Below, in pieces: positions 33,016-41,746 of a DNA stretch of 64,000 nt (position 1 is the first letter of the stretch; every line of letters starts with the position of its first letter). Made by a program: the position numbers and the translations under genes. This DNA comes from Eggerthellaceae bacterium (GTDB taxonomy: Bacteria > Actinomycetota > Coriobacteriia > Coriobacteriales > Eggerthellaceae), in contig JALCHN010000003.1 of the NCBI GenBank assembly GCA_022644775.1, positions 1 through 64,000 of the forward strand, in the 5' to 3' direction. The notes below the pieces were generated by a model. It was not told the DNA's origin and ran no database searches. It saw only the letters and a program-made list of their open reading frames with translations.

Positions 33016-33600
33016 TTAGCTTGCGACGTTGTCTGTGCAGTCTTCGCTCTCGCGCGCGTCGTACCACTGACGGACGGCGCGGGACACCACGCCCGGTTGG
33101 AAGCCCCGGTTGGTGAGCTTGCGATAGGCGGCGCCCCAGGCGTCTTTAGCGCGCGGCGGATGGGATCTTAAGAGGTCGAGGGCCGCTTCCATCTGGGAAT
33201 CGTCTTGAATGCCGTAGGCTTCGGGCCAGCCTTCCAGGTCGCGCGCGACGATGCCGTGCTTCAACAAATCGCGCTCGATGGACCGCTCGCCCCTTCCGCT
33301 TGCGAGCCGGGTGCGGATGAACAGTTCGGTGAAGCGCGCGTCGTCGACGATGCCGAGGCGCTGGGCTTTTGCGATTGCCTCCTGGGCGTCGGCGTCGCTG
33401 TAGCCGTAGCCGGTCAAGCGCTGGGCCAGTTCGGCGCTCGAGCGCTCGCGCACCGAGCAGAGCTGGACGAGCTTGTCGAAGGGCTTCATGCGCGGGGCGC
33501 TGCCCTCCCCCGTCTGCCTGCGGCGCCCCTTTCGCGCGGGGCGGGCGGGCGCCGGGTCGAAGGAGGACACCGCGCGATGCTCTTCGGGAACGAACGCCAT
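33016..33600 (-). CDS. recX: Regulatory protein RecX
   Basis: A 194-residue RecX. After a basic, proline-rich N-terminus of about 38 residues come the three repeated three-helix units (LVQLCSVRERSSAELAQRL, AIAKAQRLGIVDDARFTELFIRTRL and the C-terminal AAYRKLTNRGFQPGVVSRAV). It binds RecA filaments and limits their extension and LexA co-protease activity. It lies 15 bp downstream of recA, so it is SOS-induced with it. Confidence 0.92.
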   Translation of the reverse strand: MAFVPEEHRAVSSFDPAPARPARKGRRRQTGEGSAPRMKPFDKLVQLCSVRERSSAELAQRLTGYGYSDADAQEAIAKAQRLGIVDDARFTELFIRTRLASGRGERSIERDLLKHGIVARDLEGWPEAYGIQDDSQMEAALDLLRSHPPRAKDAWGAAYRKLTNRGFQPGVVSRAVRQWYDARESEDCTDNVAS

Positions 33601-33615
33601 CTTCGAGCACCTGCG

Positions 33616-34680
33616 CTACTTGCGCTTGGCCGGTTTGGGGTCGGGATGGGTTTCGGTCGCGACTGAAGAGCCGCTCGGTTCGGGGATGGCGAGCTCGTAT
33701 TCCTCGCGCACCTTGCGCTCGAGCTCGTCGCGCAGCTCGGGATTGTCTTCGAGGGTGCGCTTGGCCGCTTCCCTGCCCTGGCCCAGGCGCTCTTCCCCAT
33801 ACGTGTACCAAGCGCCGCTTTTCTTTGCGATGCCGCATTCCACGGCCATATCCAATATGCAGCCAGTTTTGGAAATGCCCTCGCCGTACATGAGGTCGAA
33901 TTCGGCCTGGCGGAAGGGAGGGGCCACCTTGTTTTTCACGACCTTGGCGCGCACTCGGTTGCCCACCGTCTCGCCGTTCTGCTTGACGTAGTCGCAGCGG
34001 CGGACGTCGATGCGCACCGACGAGAAGAACTTCAGGGCACGGCCGCCCGTGGTGGTTTCGGGGTTGCCGAACATGACGCCGATCTTCTCGCGTAGCTGGT
34101 TGATGAAGATGCAGGTGGTGTTCGAGCGGGACAGGGAGCCGGCGAGCTTGCGCAGAGCCTGGCTCATGAGGCGGGCCTGAAGGCCCACCGTCGTGTCGCC
34201 GATCTCGCCTTCGATTTCGGCGCGGGGCACCAAAGCGGCGACCGAGTCGATGACAACGGCGTCGATCGCGCCGCTGCGCACGAGCATGTCGCAGATTTCG
34301 AGCGCCTGCTCGCCCGTATCGGGCTGGCTGATGAGCAGGTCGTCGACGTCGACGCCGAGTTTGGCGGCGTAGACTGGGTCGAGGGCGTGCTCTGCGTCGA
34401 TGAAGGCGACGATGCCGCCCAGGGCCTGGGCTTCGGCCAGGATGTGAAGGGCCAGGGTGGTTTTGCCGCTCGATTCAGGGCCGTAGATTTCGACGATGCG
34501 CCCGCGCGGGACGCCGCCGATGCCCAGGGCCGCATCGAGCGACAGGGCCCCCGTGGGGATGACCCCGATTTCCATATGCTCGTTATCGCCGAGCTTCATG
34601 ATCGACCCGCGCCCGAACTTCTTTTCGATCTGGTCGAGCGTGGGCTTGAGCGTCTTCTCTTTATCTGCCGCCTGCGACAT
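33616..34680 (-). CDS. recA: Recombinase RecA
   Basis: A 354-residue RecA with Walker A GPESSGKT (67-74), Walker [23 protein letters not shown]1/L2 loops and the [16 protein letters not shown] segment, all canonical. It carries out strand exchange and stimulates LexA self-cleavage. Upstream is a near-consensus promoter whose spacer is filled by a LexA box. Confidence 0.98.
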   Translation of the reverse strand: MSQAADKEKTLKPTLDQIEKKFGRGSIMKLGDNEHMEIGVIPTGALSLDAALGIGGVPRGRIVEIYGPESSGKTTLALHILAEAQALGGIVAFIDAEHALDPVYAAKLGVDVDDLLISQPDTGEQALEICDMLVRSGAIDAVVIDSVAALVPRAEIEGEIGDTTVGLQARLMSQALRKLAGSLSRSNTTCIFINQLREKIGVMFGNPETTTGGRALKFFSSVRIDVRRCDYVKQNGETVGNRVRAKVVKNKVAPPFRQAEFDLMYGEGISKTGCILDMAVECGIAKKSGAWYTYGEERLGQGREAAKRTLEDNPELRDELERKVREEYELAIPEPSGSSVATETHPDPKPAKRK

Positions 34681-34712
34681 CGCGTCTCCTTTGTAGAAAT
34701 ACAGCAGTTGCC

Positions 34713-34740
34713 ATTATACGAACAGATGTTTGCCTGTCAA
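34713..34740 (-). promoter_or_regulatory. recA promoter overlapping a LexA box
   Basis: On the minus strand TTGACA (complement of 34735-34740), 16 bp, TATAAT (complement of 34713-34718): both hexamers are perfect. The spacer contains the LexA box. Confidence 0.9.
34719..34732. promoter_or_regulatory. LexA box of recA (CGAAC-N4-GTTTG)
   Basis: CGAACAGATGTTTG matches the actinobacterial SOS box type (CGAAC-N4-GTTYG) and lies wholly between the -35 and -10 elements of recA. Confidence 0.85.
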
Positions 34741-34862
34741 GCATTCCGTCTGCGCCTTTGATGCTAGGCGCCGCATCTCGCGCAATGCTACGAGAAAGGC
34801 CCCGCGCCTCCCCCGCTGCCGGCGCGCCGATGCTGCGAAAAGGGCGAGAAAGGGGCGCGCAT

Positions 34863-36032
34863 TTAGCGCGTGCGCGTCTGGATGGCGGCGCGGAGGGCGG
34901 CGAGGGCCTCGTGGACGGTCTGGGCGCGCACGGCGGCGCGATCGCCTTCGAAGTGGAAGACGCGCGCGGAAACGGCGTCCCCAACAGCGAGTCCGATCCA
35001 CACGGTGCCGACCGGCTTGCCCGGTTCCGCCCCGCCGGGGCCCGCGATGCCCGTGACCGAAACGGCGAGGTCGGTCGAAAGGGCGCTGCGCGCCCCTCGG
35101 GCCATTTCGCAGGCCGTTTCCTCGCTCACGGCCCCGTGGGCGTCGAGCGTTTCCTGCGCGACGCCGAGCTCGCGGTGCTTCACAGGATTGGTGTAGCTCA
35201 CGATGCCGCCGTTGAGCACGGCAGACGAACCGGGCACCGACGTAAGGGCGGCGGCGATCATACCGCCCGTGCAGCTTTCGGCCGTACCCACCGTAAGGCC
35301 CGCCCGGGCGGCCTCATGCACGACGGCGGCGGCGAGCTCTTCGTTGGCGATCGTGTCTGCCTCTTCTGAGCCCTCCCCCGCACGCGCTTGCGCGTCTTCG
35401 GCATCGGTGAAGCCCAAGATGTGCTTGGCCTTCGAGAAGTAATCGAGCATCGAGACGATCGTCATCACGAGGGCGGCGATCATCACCACCCAACTGAAGA
35501 TGTAGAAGGCGACGAAGGCGTCCTGGCCCCAGCTGGCCACGAGCCAACTGTCTTTGACGGTGAACAGGACGATCGCGCACATCTGCAGGACCGTCTTCAC
35601 CTTGCCGTACCAGCTCGCGGCGATGACGACGTTCTTGCTCGCCGCCACCATGCGGATGCCCGACACGATGAACTCGCGCGCAAGGATGACAAGCGCCACC
35701 CACGACGGCAAGGGGCCCAGCTCCACGAGCGCGAGCAGGGCGGCGGCGACGAGGATCTTGTCGGCCAGGGGGTCCATGAACTTGCCCAGGTCGGTAACCT
35801 CGTTGCGTGACCGGGCCAGGTGGCCGTCGATGAAGTCGGTCGCGGCGATGACCACGAAGACAAGGGCGGCCACCCAGGGCTTCCAGATTTCCGCTTCGGG
35901 CCACTGGGGGAACCATTCGGGCCAGGGCGAGACGATCGCCACGACGAAGACGGGGATGAGCAAGATGCGCAGCAGCGTGACCTTGTTGGCCGGGGTCCAC
36001 AGCTGCGCGGGTGCGCTTTGCTCCTGGGGCAT
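34863..36032 (-). CDS. Fusion of CDP-alcohol phosphatidyltransferase (PgsA) and CinA C-terminal domain
   Basis: A 389-residue two-domain protein. Residues 1-205 form a polytopic PgsA domain with D66-x2-DG-x2-AR, G83, D87 and D91. A short acidic linker (about 208-228) leads to a CinA C-terminal (PncC-type) domain with [11 protein letters not shown] (251-261), [12 protein letters not shown] and [10 protein letters not shown]. PgsA makes phosphatidylglycerophosphate in the membrane; the CinA_C domain is a nicotinamide-mononucleotide deamidase in studied homologues and has been tied to competence. No internal start codon with a ribosome-binding site separates the halves. The usual separate order pgsA-cinA-recA is preserved, so a fusion of neighbours is likely. 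Confidence 0.85.
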   Translation of the reverse strand: MPQEQSAPAQLWTPANKVTLLRILLIPVFVVAIVSPWPEWFPQWPEAEIWKPWVAALVFVVIAATDFIDGHLARSRNEVTDLGKFMDPLADKILVAAALLALVELGPLPSWVALVILAREFIVSGIRMVAASKNVVIAASWYGKVKTVLQMCAIVLFTVKDSWLVASWGQDAFVAFYIFSWVVMIAALVMTIVSMLDYFSKAKHILGFTDAEDAQARAGEGSEEADTIANEELAAAVVHEAARAGLTVGTAESCTGGMIAAALTSVPGSSAVLNGGIVSYTNPVKHRELGVAQETLDAHGAVSEETACEMARGARSALSTDLAVSVTGIAGPGGAEPGKPVGTVWIGLAVGDAVSARVFHFEGDRAAVRAQTVHEALAALRAAIQTRTR

Positions 36033-36035
36033 GGG

Positions 36036-37346
36036 CTATTCGCCTTCCATTTCGTAGAGCAGGGTGTCGGTGATGGTGACGGTGACGATGTCGCCGGGCG
36101 CCCCCTTATGCACGTAGGTCACGCCGTCGACGTCGGGCGCCTGGCATTGGGCGCGCCCGTAGAGTTGGCCGTCCTCCTCGCGTCCCAGCACGAGCACCTC
36201 CATCGTCTGCCCGATGCGGTCGGCGACGCGCACGCGCGAGATCGAATCGGCGATCGCGCGCAGGTCGCGGGCGCGCTCCTCTTTGGTGTCCTCGTCAATC
36301 TGGCCCTCCATGCGGCCGGCGAGCGTCCCCTCTTCCTGCGAATAGGGGAAGACGCCGATGTAGTCGAGGTCGGCGTCTTCAATGAAGTCGCAGGCCTCTT
36401 GGGACTCGTCGTCGGTTTCGGTGGGAAAGCCGGCGATGAAGGTCGTGCGCAGGGTGATGCCGGGCACTAGGTCGCGCACGTGGGCGATGAGCGCTTCGTA
36501 GGAGGCGCGCGAGCCCGTGCGGTTCATCGCCTTCAGGATGCGCTCGTTGACCTGTTGGAAGGGGATGTCGAGGTAGGAGCAGATGTTGTCGTGGGCGGCC
36601 ATGGTGCGCAGAAGCTCGTCGGTCACGCCTTCGGGCTGCAGGTACATGACGCGGAACCAGGTGTCGGGATGGGCGTCGGCGAGTGCGCCCATGAGGGCCG
36701 CGAGCGTCGAGGGCTCGTCGAAATCGTCGCCCCAGCGGCCCGTGTCCTGGGCGATGAGCACGATCTCGCGGGCGCCGCGGGCCAAGCAGGCACGAATCTC
36801 CTCTTCGATCTGGTCGTAGGTGAAGCTGTGGTAACGGCCGCGGATATAGGGAATCGTGCAATAGCTGCAGAAGCGATCGCAACCGTCGGAGATCTTGACG
36901 TAGGCGCTGTAGAGGGGCGCGGCCTCGTGCGCGCTCGCGGCGCGGCCGCGCTGGGGGAAGAGGGCGTCGAGGACGGCCACGATATCGTCTTCCTTGCTGC
37001 AGGGCACGAAGGTTTTGGCTTCGTTCAAGGCGCTGGTCAAGTCGTCGCCGTAGCGCGCCGGCATGCAGCCGGCCACGACGACCTTGCCCTGCCCTTCCTT
37101 CACCTGCGGAAGGTCGAAGGCCTCGAAGATGGCCTGAAGGCTCTCTTCGGTGGCCGACTGTATGAAGGAACAGGTGTTGACGATGATGCAGTCGGCCCCT
37201 TCGGCGTCGTCGACGAGGGCGTAGCCGGCCCCTTCGAGCGCCTTGCCCATGTGGAGCGAGTCGACCTCGTTTTTAGCGCAGCCCATCGTGACGATGGACA
37301 CCGCCACCGGCTGCGCGGTTTCGTTCTGCAGGATATCGTTGGTCAC
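36036..37346 (-). CDS. rimO: Ribosomal protein S12 methylthiotransferase RimO
   Basis: A 436-residue methylthiotransferase. It starts VSIVTMGCAKNEVDSLHMG (MTTase domain), has the radical-SAM motif CDRFCSYCTIPYIRGRYHSF typical of RimO, and ends with a TRAM domain. It modifies Asp88 of S12. It lies three bp upstream of the pgsA-cinA fusion gene on the same strand. Confidence 0.94.
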   Translation of the reverse strand: MTNDILQNETAQPVAVSIVTMGCAKNEVDSLHMGKALEGAGYALVDDAEGADCIIVNTCSFIQSATEESLQAIFEAFDLPQVKEGQGKVVVAGCMPARYGDDLTSALNEAKTFVPCSKEDDIVAVLDALFPQRGRAASAHEAAPLYSAYVKISDGCDRFCSYCTIPYIRGRYHSFTYDQIEEEIRACLARGAREIVLIAQDTGRWGDDFDEPSTLAALMGALADAHPDTWFRVMYLQPEGVTDELLRTMAAHDNICSYLDIPFQQVNERILKAMNRTGSRASYEALIAHVRDLVPGITLRTTFIAGFPTETDDESQEACDFIEDADLDYIGVFPYSQEEGTLAGRMEGQIDEDTKEERARDLRAIADSISRVRVADRIGQTMEVLVLGREEDGQLYGRAQCQAPDVDGVTYVHKGAPGDIVTVTITDTLLYEMEGE

Positions 37347-37356
37347 CGCGCGCCGC

Positions 37357-37854
37357 CTATCGATAGTTGACGAACTGGAGGGGCTGGCCGTAGTCGTTGC
37401 CCTTCACGAAGGCGATGACCTCTTGCAAGGTGTCGCGCGAAGCGCTCGATACGCGCAGCTTGTCGCCTTCGATCTGCACCTTGGCCTTGAACTTCCGGGC
37501 CTTGATGTCCTTGTTGATCTTGCCGGCCGTGTCGCGGTCGATGCCCTCGACGATGCGGGCCACGCGGCGCACGGTGCCGCCCGCGGCCGCTTCGGGCTTG
37601 CCCCACGAAAGGGCGCCCAGATCGATGCCGCGCTTGGCGAGCTTGTTCGTGAGGATGTCGGATACCTGCCCGGCGACGAAATCGCTCGGTGCGTTGACGG
37701 TCACGGTCTTCGCTTGCTTGTCGAGCGTAATCGAGGAGCCGGAATCTTTCAGGTCGTAGCGCTGGGCAAGCTCTTTCTTCGCCTGCCCGTAGGCGTTGTC
37801 GACCTCCTGCATGTCGACGGTCGAAACGATATCGAAGCTCGATTCTTTGGCCAT
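37357..37854 (-). CDS. yajQ: YajQ-family nucleotide-binding protein
   Basis: A 165-residue YajQ (UPF0234). It begins MAKESSFDIVSTVDMQEVDNA and ends ISKGNDYG-like (VKGNDYGQPLQFVNYR), both hallmarks. Two KH-like folds bind nucleotides or c-di-GMP in studied members. ATG 37854 has AAAGGTG upstream and was chosen over the in-frame ATG at 37872. It lies 10 bp upstream of rimO. Confidence 0.92.
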   Translation of the reverse strand: MAKESSFDIVSTVDMQEVDNAYGQAKKELAQRYDLKDSGSSITLDKQAKTVTVNAPSDFVAGQVSDILTNKLAKRGIDLGALSWGKPEAAAGGTVRRVARIVEGIDRDTAGKINKDIKARKFKAKVQIEGDKLRVSSASRDTLQEVIAFVKGNDYGQPLQFVNYR

Positions 37855-37877
37855 GGGACGCACCTTTCTCATACAAG

Positions 37878-37908
37878 GGCCTCGCCTGCCGCACGTGCAG
37901 GCGAGGCC
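37878..37908 (-). terminator. Hairpin between the RodZ-like gene and yajQ
   Basis: A perfect 12-bp stem, GGCCTCGCCTGC (37878-37889) with GCAGGCGAGGCC (37897-37908). The minus-strand flank has only CTTGTAT after it, so termination may be weak. Confidence 0.5.
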
Positions 37909-37933
37909 ATGGGATACCGAATACTGGAAGGGG

Positions 37934-39151
37934 TTAGTTGCTCGAAGAGCTCGTCTTGCTCGACGACGAGCTGGAGCTGCTCGAAGACGACTTGCTCGAC
38001 TTGGACGACGAGCTCGAGGACGAGGAGCTCTTGGAGTTGGAAGAAGAGCTGGCCGACGAGCTCGACGAGGAGGTATCGCTGCTCGAAGACGACGAAGTCG
38101 CGATGCCGTGCGCTTCGTTCCAGGCGTTCAGGATGTCGCTGAAGTAGTAGGTATTGTTGACGATGCCCTTGCTGTTGGTCTTGAGCTCCTGCTCTTCCCC
38201 GTTGACCTTGACGGTGACGCCGTCGGTTTCGGCGCAGACGAACTTCACCTTGTCGGTGAAGGTGTAGCTGCCGCTTGTGGGGCCGGTGAGGTCCTTGGCC
38301 ACCTCGGTCGTTCCGTCGACGTAGATCTCGATGTAGGGCTTGGCGCCGTCGGCCACGGAGTACTCGAAGGTGGCTTCTGTGGGGGCGACGTCGTTGGCCG
38401 AAGAGGACGACGACGAATCGGCTGCGGCGTCGCTCGTGTCGGAAGAGGTCGAGGACGATTCGTCGAGGCCGGTGACGGGCATATTGGCCACTTGGGCTTC
38501 GTTGGACTTGCCGGTGCCCGAGAAGATGAAGGAGCACACGATGACGACGATAACGAGCACGACCGCCGCCGCGATGATGAAGGGCAGCTTCGAGCGCCAG
38601 CCGTCGTTGGGGTTGGTGTAGTTCGCGCCGTCGTTCAAGCGCGGCAGAAGCGAGCCCGACGACCGATGGGTCTTGCTGTCGGGGTAGACGCGCCCGGTGC
38701 GGCCGCGCACGCCGCGGGAGCTCTTCATGCTCGACAGCTCGTCGGCGGCCACGGCACCCCGCGCGCGGCGCGGCTCGCGGGAACGGTCGGCGCGCGGACG
38801 CTGGCTGGGCTGGTCGTGCCGCGACGAGCGATGGCTGCGCCCCGCCTCGTCGGCCGCCGACATGTCGATCCCCGAGCCGCGACGGTGCGAGCGCGAGATG
38901 CCCGACTGGTAGGCGTAGAGCTCCTCGATGTACATGCCGGTGATTTCGGTGGGATTCAGGCCCAGATAGCGCGCGTACCCGTTGACCATGTTGCGCGTGT
39001 AGCCGCGCGGCGGCATGGCGGCGAAGTTGCTGTCTTCAATCGCGCGGAGGATGTCGGGGCGGATGCGCAGCCTGCGCGCGGTGGCGTTGAGGTCGAGACC
39101 CTTGCGCTCGCGCGTTTGGCGCAGTATTTCACCGAAGCTGATTTCGCCCAT
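37934..39151 (-). CDS. RodZ-like protein: HTH, membrane helix, RodZ-C domain, Ser-rich tail
   Basis: A 405-residue protein. Residues 1-75 form an Xre-type HTH typical of RodZ (FGEILRQTRERKGLDLNATARRLRI...GYTRNMVNGYARYLGL). A basic linker (85-185) precedes a single transmembrane helix (189-210), then an extracytoplasmic region of about 100 residues resembling the RodZ C-terminal domain (DUF4115). The last about 55 residues are almost only Ser with some Lys. RodZ couples MreB to the elongation machinery; no mreB is in the window, so the call rests on architecture. It lies 15 bp downstream of ftsK. Confidence 0.8.
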   Translation of the reverse strand: MGEISFGEILRQTRERKGLDLNATARRLRIRPDILRAIEDSNFAAMPPRGYTRNMVNGYARYLGLNPTEITGMYIEELYAYQSGISRSHRRGSGIDMSAADEAGRSHRSSRHDQPSQRPRADRSREPRRARGAVAADELSSMKSSRGVRGRTGRVYPDSKTHRSSGSLLPRLNDGANYTNPNDGWRSKLPFIIAAAVVLVIVVIVCSFIFSGTGKSNEAQVANMPVTGLDESSSTSSDTSDAAADSSSSSSANDVAPTEATFEYSVADGAKPYIEIYVDGTTEVAKDLTGPTSGSYTFTDKVKFVCAETDGVTVKVNGEEQELKTNSKGIVNNTYYFSDILNAWNEAHGIATSSSSSSDTSSSSSSASSSSNSKSSSSSSSSSKSSKSSSSSSSSSSSKTSSSSN

Positions 39152-39166
39152 GGATGGTTCTCCCGA

Positions 39167-41662
39167 TTATTCTTCGTCGTGTTCCGCGAAGGCGCGGATC
39201 GTTTCAAGTTCTACGGTGTCGTTGACGAGGACCTCGCGCGGCTTGCTGCCGTTAGGCGGACCCACGACGCCCTTCTCTTCGAGCATGTCCATTATACGCC
39301 CGGCCCTTGAATAGCCAACTTTCAGGCGCCGTTGGATGTTCGAAGTGGACCCCAGGCCCGAGTTCACCACGATTTCGGCGGCCTCCCAGAGCAGCGGGTC
39401 GTCGCCGCCGCCCGCGCGCCCGCCCGACCCGTCGGGTTCGGTATCGCCCAGGCTGATGAGGTTGGTCTTCAGGATCTCCTGGTGGTATTCGGGCTCGCCC
39501 TGCTCCTTGAGATGGGCGACGACAGCGTTGATTTCGTCGTCGGACACGTAGCAGCCCTGGAAGCGCTGGGGGCGCGGGTACTCGGGCTTGGAAACGAGCA
39601 TGTCGCCGTTGCCGATGAGGTTTTCGGCGCCGGTGGTGTCGAGGATGACGCGGGAGTCGATGCCGCTCGCCACCGAAAGGGCGATGCGGTTGGTGATGTT
39701 GGCCTTGATGAGGCCCGTGACGACGTTGGTCGAGGGGCGCTGGGTGGCCACGATCATGTGGATGCCGGCCGCGCGGGCGAGCTGGGCCAGGCGGCTGATG
39801 CTCATTTCGACTTCCTTGCCCACGTTCATCATGAGGTCGGCGAGCTCGTCGATCACGATGACGATATAGGGCAGTTCGGCCGCTTCCTCGTCGCCGATCA
39901 TCATGCCCTTCTGGGCCTTGGCGTTGTATTGGCCGATGTTGCGGGCGCCCACCTTGGCGAAGACCTTCAGACGGCGCTCCATTTCGGCCACGGCCCAGGA
40001 AAGGGCGCTCGCAGCTTCCTTGCATTCGGTCACGACGGGCACGTAGAGATGCGGGATGCCGTTGTAGGGCGTGAACTCGACGCGCTTGGGGTCGATCATG
40101 ATGAAGCGGACTTCGGCGGGCGTGGCGCGCATGAGGATCGACATGATCATGCCGTTGATGGCCACCGACTTACCGGAACCGGTGGTACCGCCGATGAGCA
40201 GGTGGGGCATGCGGGCCAGGTCTGAAACGATCGGATGGCCCTCGACGTCTTCGCCGATTGCCACTTCCAGCGGGCCCTTCCCCGCCGCCGGCAGCACGTC
40301 GCCCAGAAGGACGGTGCGGCGGTGGACGTTGGGCACTTCGATGCCCACGTAGTTGGTGCCGGGAATGGGCGAGAAGATGCGCACGCCCTGGGAGGCCATG
40401 GCGAGGGCGATGTCGTCGGTAAGGTTGGTCACGCGGCTCACGCGCACGCCGCTGGGCAGTGAGACCTTGAAGAGGGTGACCGTGGGGCCGGCCGCCCAGC
40501 CGACGACCTTGGCGTCGACGCCGAAGTCGGACAGGGTGTCCTGCAGCAGGGCCGCGGTCTCGCGCAGGGTCTCTTCGGTTTCCTTGTCGTTTTCGGCGTG
40601 GTCGGAATGCTTCAGAATCGACCTGTCGGGCAGGACGAAGCCTTCGGAGGGATGGGGCACCGCACCCTGCGGCACGGCCTTGCGCTTGCTCGCGTTGGCG
40701 GCCTTCTGGTGCGAGAGCTCCTGGGCGCGTTTGCTGCCGAGCTTGCGGGTGAGCGACTGGGTGCGCGCGGGTACGGGCGCCGAGGCCGTTGCGGCGGCGC
40801 GGCGGCCTCGCGCGGGTTCCGCTTTGGCGGTCGACGGGTCGAGCACCTGGGTGGCGCCGGGGTCGTCGAAGGGGATCTGCTGGGTGACGCCCGCCTGCGC
40901 GGCCGCAGGGTCGAGGGCGGTGCCCATGCGGGTCGCCTTCACGGGGCGGCGGCGCTTGGTCGTCTGCTTGGCGTTGTAGGGGGCCGCGGGCATGGCCGAA
41001 AGGTCGGCTTCATCGTTGGCACGGGCGCTCGCGATCTCGCTGCGTTTGGAGCGGATCTTCTCCACGAGCCCGTTGACGGAAAATCCGATCACGATGAGGG
41101 CGATGATGACGACGCCGCCCATGATGATCGCGCTCACGACCTGACCGAACAGGGTGAGCAGGACCCAAGCGACGAGCGCGCCGATATAGCCGCCCTGCGA
41201 ACGCAGGTTCTGTTCGAGAAAGAGGCCGTTCAGGTTGCCCGATTCCACGTTGGGCGAGAAAAGGGCGAGCATGACCAAGACCGCGAAGAAGAGCAGAAGC
41301 AGGCCCACGGCCACGCGGGTCGACAGGCGCTCGCCGATGCGGGAGGCGAACAGGCTCGCGGAAACGAGGGCCAGGACCACGGGAAGGATGTAGGCGCCGA
41401 TGCCGAAGCCGATGTGAAGGGCGGCGGAAAGCCATTTGGTCACGATGCCCGCTTCGGGCATGGCCGCCACGATAAAGAGGGCGAGCGCGGCGACGGCGCA
41501 AATGACGCCCGCGATGTCGCGACGCGAGCGCTCGTCGAGCAAAGGCTCGCTGGGCGCCTGGGCGCGTGCCGCCTGACGTCCGCGCGCAGTGCTCGCCCGC
41601 TGCTGCTTGGCGGGCGCCGCCTTGCGTTTGCTGGTGGATGTCTTCTTAGTGGCCCGGGCCAC
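39167..41662 (-). CDS. ftsK: DNA translocase FtsK/SpoIIIE
   Basis: An 831-residue translocase. A basic N-terminus leads into four to five membrane helices (residues about 50-195), a Pro/Ala/Lys linker, the alpha/beta motor with Walker A GGTTGSGKSVA (around residue 490) and Walker B IVIVIDELADLM, and a C-terminal winged-helix gamma domain (STSNIQRRLKVGYSRAGRIMDMLEEKGVVG) that reads KOPS-type sequences. It pumps chromosomes at the division septum. It follows rnj after 84 bp containing a 10-bp hairpin. Confidence 0.96.
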   Translation of the reverse strand: MARATKKTSTSKRKAAPAKQQRASTARGRQAARAQAPSEPLLDERSRRDIAGVICAVAALALFIVAAMPEAGIVTKWLSAALHIGFGIGAYILPVVLALVSASLFASRIGERLSTRVAVGLLLLFFAVLVMLALFSPNVESGNLNGLFLEQNLRSQGGYIGALVAWVLLTLFGQVVSAIIMGGVVIIALIVIGFSVNGLVEKIRSKRSEIASARANDEADLSAMPAAPYNAKQTTKRRRPVKATRMGTALDPAAAQAGVTQQIPFDDPGATQVLDPSTAKAEPARGRRAAATASAPVPARTQSLTRKLGSKRAQELSHQKAANASKRKAVPQGAVPHPSEGFVLPDRSILKHSDHAENDKETEETLRETAALLQDTLSDFGVDAKVVGWAAGPTVTLFKVSLPSGVRVSRVTNLTDDIALAMASQGVRIFSPIPGTNYVGIEVPNVHRRTVLLGDVLPAAGKGPLEVAIGEDVEGHPIVSDLARMPHLLIGGTTGSGKSVAINGMIMSILMRATPAEVRFIMIDPKRVEFTPYNGIPHLYVPVVTECKEAASALSWAVAEMERRLKVFAKVGARNIGQYNAKAQKGMMIGDEEAAELPYIVIVIDELADLMMNVGKEVEMSISRLAQLARAAGIHMIVATQRPSTNVVTGLIKANITNRIALSVASGIDSRVILDTTGAENLIGNGDMLVSKPEYPRPQRFQGCYVSDDEINAVVAHLKEQGEPEYHQEILKTNLISLGDTEPDGSGGRAGGGDDPLLWEAAEIVVNSGLGSTSNIQRRLKVGYSRAGRIMDMLEEKGVVGPPNGSKPREVLVNDTVELETIRAFAEHDEE

Positions 41663-41692
41663 GATCAGCTCCTTCGCTAGCTTGAAACGGCT

Positions 41693-41717
41693 ACGGCTGC
41701 CGACGAGCGGCAGCCGT
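41693..41717. terminator. Hairpin between rnj and ftsK
   Basis: ACGGCTGCCG (41693-41702) with CGGCAGCCGT (41708-41717), a perfect 10-bp stem with loop ACGAG. There is no T run on either strand, so it may be an RNA-processing or stability element. Confidence 0.4.
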
Positions 41718-41746
41718 GGAATAGATAGAGGGTATGCGGGACGCGC

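Noticed and set aside
34863..36032. PgsA-CinA fusion as a frameshift or missed stop artefact
   Set aside because: The frame is continuous, the linker is a plausible acidic segment, and no ribosome-binding site plus start codon lies between the halves. It remains reported as a finding.
37934..38110. Tandem DNA repeat possibly of mobile origin
   Set aside because: It encodes the Ser-rich tail of the RodZ-like protein in frame; no flanking inverted repeats or target duplications.
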